A DNA stretch of 64,000 nucleotides. Source: JADLCX01 sp964630785. GTDB taxonomy: Bacteria; Planctomycetota; Phycisphaerae; Phycisphaerales; UBA1924. Position numbers and translations under genes: made by a program. The stretch covers positions 62,001 to 126,000 of the forward strand of contig CAZVZG010000002.1 of NCBI GenBank assembly GCA_964630785.1, written 5' to 3'. Of the stretch, positions 9,163 to 18,533 are shown in pieces (the first letter of the stretch is position 1; each line of letters opens with the position of its first letter). Under the pieces are notes generated by a model that was given only the letters and a program-made list of their open reading frames with translations, made no database searches and was not told the DNA's origin.

Positions 9163-9747
9163 ATGCCCCACGACGCGACCGAGATCACCCGCCTGCTCGA
9201 CGCCGCCAGCCGCGGCCAGGCCCAGGCCACGGAGCAACTGCTCCCGCTGGTGTACGACGAACTGCGCCGACTTGCGGGCGGGCTGATGAGCCGCGAGCGC
9301 CCGGGGCAGACGCTCCAGCCGACGGCGTTGGTGCACGAGGCGTACATGCGGCTGCTCGGCTCGCAACCGCTGACGTGGCAGAACAGGGCGCACTTCTTTG
9401 GGGCGGCCGCGACGGCGATGCGACGCATCCTGATCGACCGGGCCCGGCACGTGAAAGCGGCGCGCGTGAAGGCGGTGGCGGCGGACGTCGATGCGCTGGT
9501 CTCGGCGGACGGTTTCGGCCCCGGGCAGGACGCCGACGATCTCATCGCGCTCGACGCGGCGCTGGTGGAGCTTGCGGCTCGGGATCAGCGCCAGCACGAC
9601 GTGGTGATGCTGCGGTACTTCGCGGGCCTGACCATCGAGCAGACGGCCGAGGCGCTGTCGATCTCGACGGGGACGGTGAAGAACGAGTGGAGTTATGCCC
9701 GGGCGTGGCTGCTGCACCAGATCGAGAAGCGCGCCGAACGGCGATAA
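9163..9747 (+). CDS. ECF-family RNA polymerase sigma factor
   Basis: The protein is 194 aa when started at the ATG at 9163 (MPHDATEITRLLDAASRG); a longer in-frame start at 9073 adds 30 low-complexity residues and is less likely. Sigma region 2 covers about 6-95 (LVYDELRRLAGGLMSRERPG, TALVHEAYMRL, HFFGAAATAMRRILIDRAR) and region 4 about 125-188 (VVMLRYFAGLTIEQTAEALSIS, then TVKNEWSYARAWL). These are signatures of the TIGR02999-type ECF sigma factors common in planctomycetes and acidobacteria. The kinase gene begins 5 bases after its stop, so the two are co-transcribed. No anti-sigma gene is adjacent; in related ECF groups activity is controlled by the linked Ser/Thr kinase, and the same is inferred here. 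Confidence 0.93.
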   Translation: MPHDATEITRLLDAASRGQAQATEQLLPLVYDELRRLAGGLMSRERPGQTLQPTALVHEAYMRLLGSQPLTWQNRAHFFGAAATAMRRILIDRARHVKAARVKAVAADVDALVSADGFGPGQDADDLIALDAALVELAARDQRQHDVVMLRYFAGLTIEQTAEALSISTGTVKNEWSYARAWLLHQIEKRAERR

Positions 9748-9752
9748 GCGAG

Positions 9753-12407
9753 ATGACCGGTCCCCCGCCAACACCGTCGAGAGGTGACCGCGAGGGCAGC
9801 GATCATCACGCCGGGGTCCGGGGGCTCTTCGAGGCGGCGCTGAGTGCCTCGGGCGCGGCGCGGCAGTCGCTGCTCGACGCGGCCAGGGCCGAGCGGCCGG
9901 AAGTTTGCGCCGAGGTCGAAGGGATGCTGCGTCAGCACGAACGCGCCGACGCGATTCTCGACCGTGTGCCGGTGGAGCTTGTCGGGTTGGGTTCGTCCAT
10001 CGCGGAGGCATCGCGCCGTTCGGGCTTGCGGGGTTTGCCCGGCGATGGGTCGGGCGCGTCGGCCCCGGGCGCGGATGAGATCGCGGGTGATGACGCCGCC
10101 GGCACGCTGGCGCTGGGCGCCCGCGTGGGGCGGTACACGATCGTTCGCGTGTTGGGCGTGGGGGGCATGGGCGTGGTGTACGAGGCCCAGCAGGACTCGC
10201 CGCGTCGGTCCGTCGCGCTCAAACTCATCCGCAGCGAGCTGGTGACCCGCTCGATGGCCCGCCGCTTCCGGCAGGAGGCGGCGGCGCTCGCGCTGCTTCA
10301 GCACCCCGCGATCGCGCAGATCTACGACGCGGGCGCGATCGGCGGGTCCGAGGGCGGGGCCGGTGCCCCCACGCCCGTCGGACGCCCCTTCATCGCCATG
10401 GAGCTGGTGCGAGGCCCGACGCTCGCCGAGTTCGTCCGCTCGCGTGCGCTGTCCGTGCGGACCAAGCTCGAACTCGCGGCCCGTATCTGCGACGCCGTGC
10501 AGCACGCGCACCAGCGGGGCGTGATCCACCGCGACCTCAAGCCGGGCAACGTGCTGGTGGAGCGGGCCGATCCGCCCGCGCCGGCGGACGACGATGGCGC
10601 GCTGTCCATCAAGGTGCTGGATTTCGGCGTGGCGAGACTGACCGAGCCGGACCGTTTGCTGGGTGACGGGGCGGGAGTTGGGGGAGCTGGTGGGGTGGGG
10701 GGGGCGGCGTCGCTGGCGACGCGGGTCGGACAGATCGTCGGCACGCTGGGGTACATGAGCCCGGAACAGGCTTCGGGCGATCCGGCCCGCGTGGATGCGC
10801 GGACCGACATCTACGCCGTCGGCGCGATCCTGTATGAACTGCTCGCGGGTCGGCGACCGGTGGAGGTCGACTCGTCCACGGTCGCCCAAGCCCTGCGCGC
10901 GGTCGAAGAGTCGAGTGTGGTTCCGCCCAGCCGCTTCGACCGGCGCTGCCGGGGCGACGTTGACACGATCGTGATGCGGGCGCTGGCCCGCGAGCCCGAG
11001 CGGCGGTACGCCAGCGCGAGCGAGATGGCCGCCGACATCCGGCGGCACCTGACCGATCAGCCGATCTCGGCGCGCCCGTACAGCGCGCGAGAGACACTGG
11101 CCCGGGCGTGGCGCCGGCATCGGCCGTGGTTTGTCGGCGGCATGGCCGTGACGATGACGCTCGTGGGTGGACTGGTGAGCACGGTGTGGCAGGCCGGGCT
11201 CGCCATGAGCGAGCGCGACCGGGCCCAGCATCAGGCGATGATCGCCGAGCAGACCAACGGGTTCCTGTCGCGCATGCTCGGCGCGGCCACGCCCAGCGAG
11301 GCGCGCGGACACGACGTCACCGTTCGCGAGATGGTGGACACCACAGCGCGGGAGCTGGGCGACGGTTCCGGTGTGCCGCCCGAGGTCGCGGCGTCGGTCT
11401 TCAGCGCGCTGGGCGACACCTACCACGCGCTGGGCGAGCCGGCCCGGGCCGAGATCTGCACGCGCCGGGCCGTTGAGCTGCGGACCGCCACCGAAGGCCC
11501 CGATGCCCGCTCGACGCTCGACGCCACCGCGGGCATGGCCACCGCGCTGGCCGACCTGGGTCGCACGGACGAGGCGGTGGTGATCGCCCGCGACGCCGCC
11601 GAGCGGGCGCGCCGGCTGTACGGATCGAACGACCCGGTGCTGGTCGGGCTGCTCGCGACGCTCAACTACACCCTTGTGCATCCGGCGGAAGCGCCCGAGA
11701 AGGAACGGATCATGCGCGAGTGCGTGGCGCTGAGCACGCGGGTGTTCGGGCCCGACGGGCGTCGGACCGTGCGGGCGCGGGCCGACCTGGCCCTGGCGCT
11801 CATCGACGTGCACAAGTTCGAGGAGGCCGACGCGATCTTGCGGGAGGTCACCGAGGCCGCGCGGCGCACGCTTGGTCCGGACCACCCCGAAGTGATCGCC
11901 TACATGGAGAACCGCGTCGCGCTGATGCAGCGTCTGGGCCGGCTGGGTGAGGCCGAGACGCTCGTCCGCGGGGCGCTGTCGCTCTCGGAGCGCGTGAGCG
12001 GACCGGGGCACCCGTCCACGCTTCTGGCCCGGCGAAACCTCGCCATTGTTGTTTGCATGCAAGGCCGCTTTGTCGAGGCCGAGCCGATCGCCCGTACGCT
12101 GGCCGCGGATACGGCCGCGAGGCTGGGCGAGCGCCATCCCGACGCGATCAGCGCCCGCGGCCTGTACGCCTCCACGCTCATCATGCAGCGGAAGGTGGCC
12201 GAGGCCGCGCCGGTGGTGGAGGAGGTCAACCGGCTCGCGGGCGAGGCGTTCGGCGAGAAGGACGACCGCACGATCCAGGCGATCTCGCTTCGGTACGACC
12301 TGGCCGAGGCGGCGGACGACAAGGCGGGGATGGCGCGCTGGGCCGAGCGACTCAAGGGCACGCGGCTGGACCCCGCCACGGCCAAGCAAGTAGAGATCCC
12401 GCGATGA
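9753..12407 (+). CDS. Receptor-like Ser/Thr protein kinase with TPR C-terminus
   Basis: The protein is 884 aa, starting at the ATG 5 bases after the sigma factor stop. Parts: an N-terminal helical region (1-120); a Hanks-type kinase domain (about 126-400) with Gly loop LGVGGMGVVY, Lys157, HRDLKPGN (Asp261), DFG (Asp290) and YMSPEQA; one membrane segment (about 459-479, WFVGGMAVTMTLVGGLVSTV); and a C-terminal tetratricopeptide array (about 530-870) with typical ALGDTYHALGEPARAE and AEPIARTLAADTAARLG units. The kinase is predicted in the cytoplasm and the TPR part outside. A Gly/Ala insert (VGGAGGVGGAAS) lies between DFG and the APE-equivalent segment. It probably phosphorylates the upstream ECF sigma factor or its regulators. 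Confidence 0.93.
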   Translation: MTGPPPTPSRGDREGSDHHAGVRGLFEAALSASGAARQSLLDAARAERPEVCAEVEGMLRQHERADAILDRVPVELVGLGSSIAEASRRSGLRGLPGDGSGASAPGADEIAGDDAAGTLALGARVGRYTIVRVLGVGGMGVVYEAQQDSPRRSVALKLIRSELVTRSMARRFRQEAAALALLQHPAIAQIYDAGAIGGSEGGAGAPTPVGRPFIAMELVRGPTLAEFVRSRALSVRTKLELAARICDAVQHAHQRGVIHRDLKPGNVLVERADPPAPADDDGALSIKVLDFGVARLTEPDRLLGDGAGVGGAGGVGGAASLATRVGQIVGTLGYMSPEQASGDPARVDARTDIYAVGAILYELLAGRRPVEVDSSTVAQALRAVEESSVVPPSRFDRRCRGDVDTIVMRALAREPERRYASASEMAADIRRHLTDQPISARPYSARETLARAWRRHRPWFVGGMAVTMTLVGGLVSTVWQAGLAMSERDRAQHQAMIAEQTNGFLSRMLGAATPSEARGHDVTVREMVDTTARELGDGSGVPPEVAASVFSALGDTYHALGEPARAEICTRRAVELRTATEGPDARSTLDATAGMATALADLGRTDEAVVIARDAAERARRLYGSNDPVLVGLLATLNYTLVHPAEAPEKERIMRECVALSTRVFGPDGRRTVRARADLALALIDVHKFEEADAILREVTEAARRTLGPDHPEVIAYMENRVALMQRLGRLGEAETLVRGALSLSERVSGPGHPSTLLARRNLAIVVCMQGRFVEAEPIARTLAADTAARLGERHPDAISARGLYASTLIMQRKVAEAAPVVEEVNRLAGEAFGEKDDRTIQAISLRYDLAEAADDKAGMARWAERLKGTRLDPATAKQVEIPR

Positions 12408-12474
12408 CCACCGGTCGCAGGTTGACGGGAAGGACCAACACGACCCGCCGGCTCATCCCCCGATCCCCTCGGCC

Positions 12475-12735
12475 CTACTTCTTGTAGTAATCCAGATTTA
12501 ACTGCACGTACTTGTTCCACTCCGCGGGCAGGTCTTCCTGGGGGAAGATCGCCTTCACGGGGCACTCGTCGACGCACAGGCCGCAGTCGATGCAGGTGTC
12601 GGGATCGATGAACAACTGATCTCGGGTGGCGAAATCGGCCTCGCTCTTGGTCGGGTGGATGCAGTCGACGGGGCAGACCTCGACGCACGAGGTGTCTTTA
12701 GTGCCGATGCAGGGCTCGGCGATGATGTGCGGCAT
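12475..12735 (-). CDS. Seven-iron (3Fe-4S/4Fe-4S) ferredoxin
   Basis: An 86-aa electron carrier. The first motif is C9-x7-C17-x3-C21-x3-C25; the position that would be a fourth Cys of a normal cluster is Thr12, which points to a 3Fe-4S cluster as in Azotobacter FdI. The second motif is CIDCGLCVDECP, a 4Fe-4S site. The length and the C-terminal extension after the second cluster (FPQEDLPAEWNKYVQLNLDYYKK) fit this family. It stands alone and convergent to the kinase gene, so its redox partner cannot be read from context. Confidence 0.94.
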   Translation of the reverse strand: MPHIIAEPCIGTKDTSCVEVCPVDCIHPTKSEADFATRDQLFIDPDTCIDCGLCVDECPVKAIFPQEDLPAEWNKYVQLNLDYYKK

Positions 12736-12939
12736 GGGAACGCTCTCCGCTCAGAAGGGCGGGATGATAGGGCCCGCCCGACCAAGCGTACGCGCCTGTC
12801 GTGGGCGCGTGCGGCCGGTTCGGAGCCCGCGTCCGTGGCGCAGGGCGGTGCGTTCCGGCTCCGATCGAACGGAACCGGCTTCGCCGCGTAGCGTCCGGTC
12901 GCGATCGGTGAATAGCCGGCGCGATCGGAGATTTCGGGC

Positions 12940-14118
12940 TTACGGGGTCCCGAGCCGATCGTCGTAGATCCGCACTTGACGCAGGCACGAGGCGGGGTCG
13001 GTGCTGTCGAGGTTGTACGACGGCAGCGATCGGAGCATCAGGTTCACGGTCTTGAAGGGCGAGTCGAACCGGGTGTCGCGTCCGGTGATGGTCACGAGGA
13101 CCGACGAGCGGCCGCGCGGGATGGTGATGACGTCGCTGAGGCGAACGAAGTCGAGCCCGACGCCGGCGGTACCGCCGAGCGAGTATCGGATTCGCAGCGG
13201 CTCGGCGGTGGGCCCGGTGCGGGAGATGCGGAACAGCGCCGTGTCGGAGGGGTCGGTGGTGGCGATCGGATCGGCGACGCCGATGGAGACCGTCGGGCGG
13301 TCGCGGATGATCACGTGCGTGGAGATCTCGCCGGGCCGGGCGTTGTTGAGCGTGAAGTGGGCGTCGGGCACGAGTGTGAGGCGCACGGTCTCGTTGCCCT
13401 CGAAGAGGCCGTCGTTGTAGGGGCGAACGTAGAGCGTGACCTGCCGGCGGCCGGGGCGGATGGTCAGCGTCGTGGGCAGCGGTTCGTAATCCGTGCCCGG
13501 CGTGGCCGAGCCGCCGATGGTGAGGCTGACCTCCAGTGGCAGGTTGCGCGGTCCGGTGCGCCGGACGACGAAGCGGGCCGAGTCCTGACCGACCTCGGAG
13601 GCGCGCCGGTCCGGGCGGAGGAGCGTGACCATCGGCACCTGGTCGTCGTCCACGATCGTCAGCGAGGCCGAACGGTCGGCGGCGGTCGACGAGAGGTCGT
13701 ACGTCGCGTCGTCGAGCAGCGTGATGAGCACGATCTCGTCGCCCTCGACCTCCAGGTCGTCGATCGGGATGATCGGCAGCGTCGTGAACCGGCGGCCCGC
13801 GGGGATGGTCACCTGCGCGTCGAGGGGCGTGAAGTCCACGCCGCTCTGCGCGACGCCGGACTGACCCGGCGCGGGCGACGAGATCAGGTAGCGCACGGTG
13901 AGCGGGCTGTCGACCGAGCCGGTGCGCTGGATCTTGAACTCGCCGATGTCGCGCGGCGACTCCGCGGCCGTGGCGTCCGTCAGCGAGATCCGCACGATCG
14001 GGGTCGAATCGAACAGCGCCCGCTCTTCGAGCGGCTCCATGAGGGCGGGCTGGGCCGGCACGGGGCGGTGCGGCAAGTCCTGCGCGTGGCGGCGCCTGCG
14101 GATAGGGCTCAACGGCAT
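12940..14118 (-). CDS. Calx-beta domain surface protein with LEPR-like N-terminus
   Basis: The protein is 392 aa. The ATG at 14118 is chosen because GAGGTG lies 6 bases upstream; an in-frame GTG at 14127 overlaps that site. Near residue 30 is MEPLEERALFDS, resembling the LEPR-type N-terminal export/anchor motif of planctomycete giant surface proteins; no ordinary signal peptide is present. Three Calx-beta Ca-binding repeats follow (about 45-150, 160-265 and 270-375), with ATAAESPRDIGEFKIQRTG, SEVGQDSARFVVRRTG and GNETVRLTL. Such domains usually bind calcium in adhesion proteins. It is short for the family. No dockerin or C-terminal anchor is present. Confidence 0.83.
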   Translation of the reverse strand: MPLSPIRRRRHAQDLPHRPVPAQPALMEPLEERALFDSTPIVRISLTDATAAESPRDIGEFKIQRTGSVDSPLTVRYLISSPAPGQSGVAQSGVDFTPLDAQVTIPAGRRFTTLPIIPIDDLEVEGDEIVLITLLDDATYDLSSTAADRSASLTIVDDDQVPMVTLLRPDRRASEVGQDSARFVVRRTGPRNLPLEVSLTIGGSATPGTDYEPLPTTLTIRPGRRQVTLYVRPYNDGLFEGNETVRLTLVPDAHFTLNNARPGEISTHVIIRDRPTVSIGVADPIATTDPSDTALFRISRTGPTAEPLRIRYSLGGTAGVGLDFVRLSDVITIPRGRSSVLVTITGRDTRFDSPFKTVNLMLRSLPSYNLDSTDPASCLRQVRIYDDRLGTP

Positions 14119-14242
14119 GGTGGTCACCTCGGGCCTGTGGGTCGGCGAGTCGATCGGCTGGGCTGGAAGTTTCTCGCGAGCGCACGCCCGTCGGCGTCGG
14201 CGCGCCGGTTATCCGGACTTCGGGGCGCCGTTGCCGCGCAAC

Positions 14243-14277
14243 GAAAAGGGCCGCTCGCCACGGGGGCGAGCGGCCCT
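14243..14277 (-). terminator. Rho-independent terminator of the 34-repeat gene
   Basis: A perfect 13-bp stem (AGGGCCGCTCGCC at 14247-14259 with GGCGAGCGGCCCT at 14265-14277), 5-base loop, followed on the minus strand by TTTTCG. It lies 33 bases past the stop at 14310. Confidence 0.8.
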
Positions 14278-14309
14278 GAAGTCACGATCGGTGCGTCAGG
14301 CCGTCGGGG

Positions 14310-17300
14310 TCAGCACGGCGTGAAGTAGGCCGCGAGGAAGTCGAAGAGGTCCTGCACGGATAGGCCGCCGCTGTCGTTGGTGTCGGCGCAGGGGTTGCCG
14401 GCGAAGTAGGCGGCGAGGTAGTCGAAGATGTCCTGCACGCTGACCGAGCCGTTCTGGTTGAAGTCGCCCTTGCAGCAAGGCGAGGTGTAGTTGCCCGGCG
14501 GGTTGCAGACGGTGCCGACGCCGGAGAAGTGGCGGCCGTTGCCCTGGCACGCGCCCGCGGGCGTGAGCCGGCAACTGGAGCCGCAGCAGCACGCGCCGAC
14601 GCAGAGCGCGCCGGGCGTGCAGACCGGCACCACCGTGCCGCCGATCGCGTGGCAGACGGTGCTCGGCACGGTCAGGCAGGCCCCGTTGGGCAGGCAGCAG
14701 CCAACGAGCTGCACGCACTGGTTGGGCGAGCAGGTGTTGCCCGGCGCCGGGGTCGTGCCGGTCGGGCACGGCCCGGCGATGGTGAAGCATGACCCGTCGG
14801 AGCGGCAGCAGGCGCTCAGGCACGGGTTGGGCACGCACGTCGGGCCCGCGCTGGTTGTCCCCGACGGGCACGGACCGACCCAAACAAAGCACGCGGTCAA
14901 GTCGCAGCAGGCGTGCTTCTGCGGGCAGAGCGCGGGCGAGCACGGCGTCCCGCCGAAGTAGACGTTCGGCGGCGTCGGGCAGGTGTAGATCGTCGCGATC
15001 GTGCACGAGCCGTCGGGCCGACAGCAGGCCCCGCGGCACCTGTTGGGCGTGCACACGCCGCCCGGGGCGGCGATCATGCCCGCCGGGCAGGACGAACTGG
15101 CGAGCACGATGCACGAGCCGTCGTCGCGGCAGCACGCCACGCCGGGGCACGGGTTGGGCACGCACGACACCGCCGGCACGTAGGTCTGCGGCGGCTGGCA
15201 CTGGAAGATGGACGTGATCGTGCACGCGAGCGTCTGCGGGTTGCAGCAGGCGCCGCGGCACGGGTTGGGAGCGCACGTGTTGCCCGGCGCGGGGATCGTG
15301 GACGACGGGCACGGCGCGGCTGTGAGGAAGCACGAGCCGTCGTCGCGGCAGCAGGCCACCTGGATGGTCACCGGGCAAGCGGTGAGCGGGCTGCACACGC
15401 CGCCCGGCGCGGGCGTTGTGCCCGTTGGGCAAGCCGGACCGACAGAGTTGAAGCACGTACCGTCGGGCCGACAGCAGGCCACGAAGCACGGGTTGGGCGT
15501 GCAGGTTGTGGCCGACGAGACGATGAACCCGGGGCACGCGGTCCCGAGCGGGATGATGGTGCAAGTCCCGTTGAGCAGGCAGCAGACCCGACCGCCCTGC
15601 GGGCACGGGTTGGGCGTGCAGGTGTTGCCCGGGGCCGGCGTGGTGCCGGGCGGGCACGCGTTGCCCGCGAAGAAGAAGCAGGCGTTGAGGTCGCAGCACG
15701 CGCGGAAGCAGGGGTTGGGCGTGCAGGTCGTCACGCCGGTGAGGATCTGGCCATTGCACTGGCTCGGGGTGGGCACCAGCACGCACGAGCCGTCCGGCAG
15801 GCAGCACACAAAGCCCGTCGGGCAGGGGTTGGGCGAGCAGGTGTTGCCCGCGGCCGGGGTTGAGGTGGCCGGGCACGGCCCGTTGACCATGAAGCACGTG
15901 CCGTCAGGACGGCAGCAGGCGTGCGGGCACGGGTTGGGCGTGCAGGAAGTGCCGGGCAGGAAGGTCGCGCCCGCCGCGGCGGGGCATTGCGACCACGGAG
16001 CCGTGTAGCACGAGCCGTCGATGCGGCAGCAGGCCCCGTAGCAAGGATTGGGCGCGCAGGTGTTCCCGGGCGCGGGGATGGTCCCGCTCGGGCATGATCC
16101 CACGACGAAGACGCACGCGCCCGAGGTCAGGCAGCAGGCGCTGGTCGTGACCTGCGGGCAGTTGTTGGGTGTGCAGGTGTTGCCCGGAGCGGGCGTGGTG
16201 CCGGTGGGGCAGGCCGTGCCGAAGAAGGCGAAGCAGGTGCCGTTGGGGTAGCAGCACGCGACGGCGCAGTTGTTGGGCGTGCAGGTGTTGCCCGGAGCGG
16301 GCGTGGTGCCCGCCGGGCAGGCCGCGCCGGTGAAGATGAAGCAGGCGTTGAGGTCGCAGCACGCCAGCGTGGTGGGCGGGCAGCGGTTGGGCGAGCAGGT
16401 ATTGCCCGGAGCGGGCGTTGTGCCCGTGGGGCACGGGCCTGGCACGAGGAAGCACGAGCCGTCGTTGCGGCAGCACGCGTTGACGCAGCGGTCCGGCGTG
16501 CAGACGGTGCCCGGACCGAACCAGGTGCCGGGCAGGCCGAGCGGATCAACGCACCCGGCCTGGCTGGTCGTGAAGCACTGGCCGTTGATGCAGCACGCGC
16601 CGATGCACACCTCGCCCTGACAGGTGGTGCCCACGCCCAGGAAGATGCTCGGCGGCGGGCACTGTCCGGCGGGGGTGACCACGCATGACCCGTCGGGCCG
16701 GCAGCACGCGCCGCGGCAGGGGTTGGGATTGCACGGGGTTCCGACACCCAGGAAGATGCCGCCGTTGTTGCGGCAGTTGACGGCGCTGGTGATGATGCAG
16801 AACACCACGCCGGGTTCCTCGAAGATGCAGCAGGCGCCGATGGGCGGCGGCGGGCAGGGGTTGGCGCCCGCGGTGCAGGTCGAGCCGATGCCCAGGTCGA
16901 TGCTCGGCGGCGGGCATTCCTGCGTGGAGCTCACGACCACGCAACTGCCGTCGGGCCGACAGCACGCGTGGAAACATGGGCCGGGCGTGGCGCACGAACT
17001 GCCCGGGCCCTGCCACACGCCCAGGGTCGTCGGGCAGTTGGCCTGGGTGGTCAGCGTGCATCCGCCCTGGAAGAGGCAGCACGCGCCGATCGGCGGCGGG
17101 CAGCGGTTGGGCGTGCAGGTGCCGCCCAGCGTCCACACCGACGGCGGCGGGCACTGCGAGGCCAGAGTCACGGTGCACGAGCCGTCCTTGCGGCAGCATT
17201 CGCCGAGGCAGGTTGTGTCGGTGCAGGAGGTTTGCGGCCCGGCCCAGGCGCCGCCCGCGGCGAGGCAGCGGTTCTGGCTGACGATCACGCACAGGCCGCT

Positions 17301-18533
17301 GGGCAGGCAGCACGCGCCGCGACAGACGTCGGGCGCGCACGCCACGCCCGCGCCGAGGAAGATGTTGGGCGCGAGGCAGGCGTTGGGGTTGGCGATGAAG
17401 CAGGTCCCGTTGGGCCGGCAGCACGCGCCCTGGGGCGGCGGGCACGGGTTGGGGTTGCACGCGGTCGTGCTGCCGAGCCACTGGTTTGGCGCGACGCACT
17501 GCGCCTGCACCGTGAGGAAGCATTGGCCGGTGGGCGTGCAGCACGCGCCGCGGCAGACGATGGTGGCGTCGCACACCGAGCCCACGCCGAAGAAGTCGCC
17601 GCCGGCGCTCTGGCACTGGCTCAACGAGGTCGTCACGCACTGGCCGCTGGGCAGGCAGCACGCGCCAAGGCAGACTTCAGGGGTACACGTGGTTCCGTCG
17701 CCCAGGTAGACCAGCGGGCGGTCGCACCCGGCGAGTGTGCTGATGAAGCACGCGCCGTCGGGTGTGCAGCAGGCACCGACGGTCTGCGGGCACAGGTCCG
17801 GCGTGCACGGCACGCCGATGCCCTGGAACACGTTGGGTGCTGGGCATTGCGACGGCACGGTGATGAAGCAGAGGCCGTCGGGCCGGCAGCAGGCCCCGCG
17901 GCAGGCGACCGTAGCGCAGGAGACACCGGCGCCCATCCAGAATCCTCCGGCCGCGTGACACTCGGCCTGCACGGTGGTGAAGCACGAGCCGTCGGGCCGG
18001 CAGCACGCGCCGAAGCACGGGTTGGCCGCGGCGGTGCAGAGGGTTCCCACCCCCGCGAACGAACCGCCGATCGCGTCGCACTCGTTCTGCGTGGTGACGA
18101 TGCACTGGCCGTTGGGCAGGCAGCACGCGCCGCGGCAGGTGCCGTTGGGCGGACAGGCCGACCCGTTGCCGAGGTACTGGCCGCCGTTGTTCACGCAGTT
18201 GGGCTGCGTGGTGACGATGCACAGGCCGTTGCGGCAGCACGCGCCGACAGCGGCGTCGGTGCACGGGCTTGGATTGCACGGTTGATTCACGAAAAACAGC
18301 CCGGTGCATTGCGTGGCCACCGTGATGAAGCACGGCTGGCCCGGGATGCAGCAGGCGCCCTGTACGACGTTGGTCTGGCAGTCCGCGAAGCTGACCACGC
18401 ACGAACCGTCAGCGCAACGGACAGGTCGGTCGGGTGGGCACTGGGCACGGGATTGGGACACCAGCAACAGCGCACAACACAGCGCAGCGGCCCAACGGGC
18501 CAACGGCCGGGCGCAAGGCAAGCACGCGTACAT
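14310..18533 (-). CDS. Giant secreted protein: 34 six-Cys 'GACC' repeats plus GC-type dockerin tag
   Basis: The protein is 1407 aa. The ATG at 18533 has GGAGG about 7 bases upstream and opens a signal peptide (LARWAAALCCALLLVSQSRA). After residue 55 almost the whole protein is tandem units of about 36-40 residues: CC-x4-5-C (for example GACCRPDGSC), about 8 residues to the next Cys, then C-x3-4-C at the end. That gives six Cys per unit, suggesting three disulfides. I count 34 units. Units in the middle share almost the same sentence, GTTPAPGNTC followed by TPNNC or SPNPC, a sign of recent duplication. The last 58 residues are a dockerin tag with two good EF-hand-like loops (DFNQNGSVSVQD, DTNDSGGLSVQD) ending YFTPC. 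A long, disulfide-stiffened extracellular rod or matrix component is inferred; there is no enzyme domain. Confidence 0.88.
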   Translation of the reverse strand: MYACLPCARPLARWAAALCCALLLVSQSRAQCPPDRPVRCADGSCVVSFADCQTNVVQGACCIPGQPCFITVATQCTGLFFVNQPCNPSPCTDAAVGACCRNGLCIVTTQPNCVNNGGQYLGNGSACPPNGTCRGACCLPNGQCIVTTQNECDAIGGSFAGVGTLCTAAANPCFGACCRPDGSCFTTVQAECHAAGGFWMGAGVSCATVACRGACCRPDGLCFITVPSQCPAPNVFQGIGVPCTPDLCPQTVGACCTPDGACFISTLAGCDRPLVYLGDGTTCTPEVCLGACCLPSGQCVTTSLSQCQSAGGDFFGVGSVCDATIVCRGACCTPTGQCFLTVQAQCVAPNQWLGSTTACNPNPCPPPQGACCRPNGTCFIANPNACLAPNIFLGAGVACAPDVCRGACCLPSGLCVIVSQNRCLAAGGAWAGPQTSCTDTTCLGECCRKDGSCTVTLASQCPPPSVWTLGGTCTPNRCPPPIGACCLFQGGCTLTTQANCPTTLGVWQGPGSSCATPGPCFHACCRPDGSCVVVSSTQECPPPSIDLGIGSTCTAGANPCPPPPIGACCIFEEPGVVFCIITSAVNCRNNGGIFLGVGTPCNPNPCRGACCRPDGSCVVTPAGQCPPPSIFLGVGTTCQGEVCIGACCINGQCFTTSQAGCVDPLGLPGTWFGPGTVCTPDRCVNACCRNDGSCFLVPGPCPTGTTPAPGNTCSPNRCPPTTLACCDLNACFIFTGAACPAGTTPAPGNTCTPNNCAVACCYPNGTCFAFFGTACPTGTTPAPGNTCTPNNCPQVTTSACCLTSGACVFVVGSCPSGTIPAPGNTCAPNPCYGACCRIDGSCYTAPWSQCPAAAGATFLPGTSCTPNPCPHACCRPDGTCFMVNGPCPATSTPAAGNTCSPNPCPTGFVCCLPDGSCVLVPTPSQCNGQILTGVTTCTPNPCFRACCDLNACFFFAGNACPPGTTPAPGNTCTPNPCPQGGRVCCLLNGTCTIIPLGTACPGFIVSSATTCTPNPCFVACCRPDGTCFNSVGPACPTGTTPAPGGVCSPLTACPVTIQVACCRDDGSCFLTAAPCPSSTIPAPGNTCAPNPCRGACCNPQTLACTITSIFQCQPPQTYVPAVSCVPNPCPGVACCRDDGSCIVLASSSCPAGMIAAPGGVCTPNRCRGACCRPDGSCTIATIYTCPTPPNVYFGGTPCSPALCPQKHACCDLTACFVWVGPCPSGTTSAGPTCVPNPCLSACCRSDGSCFTIAGPCPTGTTPAPGNTCSPNQCVQLVGCCLPNGACLTVPSTVCHAIGGTVVPVCTPGALCVGACCCGSSCRLTPAGACQGNGRHFSGVGTVCNPPGNYTSPCCKGDFNQNGSVSVQDIFDYLAAYFAGNPCADTNDSGGLSVQDLFDFLAAYFTPC
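14424..18370 (-). repeat. Coding tandem repeat array, period about 110-125 bp, 34 units
   Basis: The DNA under the Cys-repeat protein is a degenerate direct repeat. Two neighbouring copies starting near 16159 and 16270 are almost identical over about 40 bases, with a period of about 111 bp. Other copies drift to about 60-80% identity by eye. It is coding throughout, with no stop or frameshift. Confidence 0.75.

Noticed and set aside
9693..12389. Open frame of 898 codons on the minus strand opposite the TPR kinase
   Set aside because: The kinase frame has all Hanks motifs; the antisense frame has no recognisable domain and high-GC shadow composition.
14310..18533. Regularly spaced ~110-bp DNA repeats resembling a CRISPR array
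   Set aside because: The repeats are degenerate, without fixed-length spacers, and form one continuous Cys-repeat coding frame with a signal peptide and dockerin. No cas genes are present.
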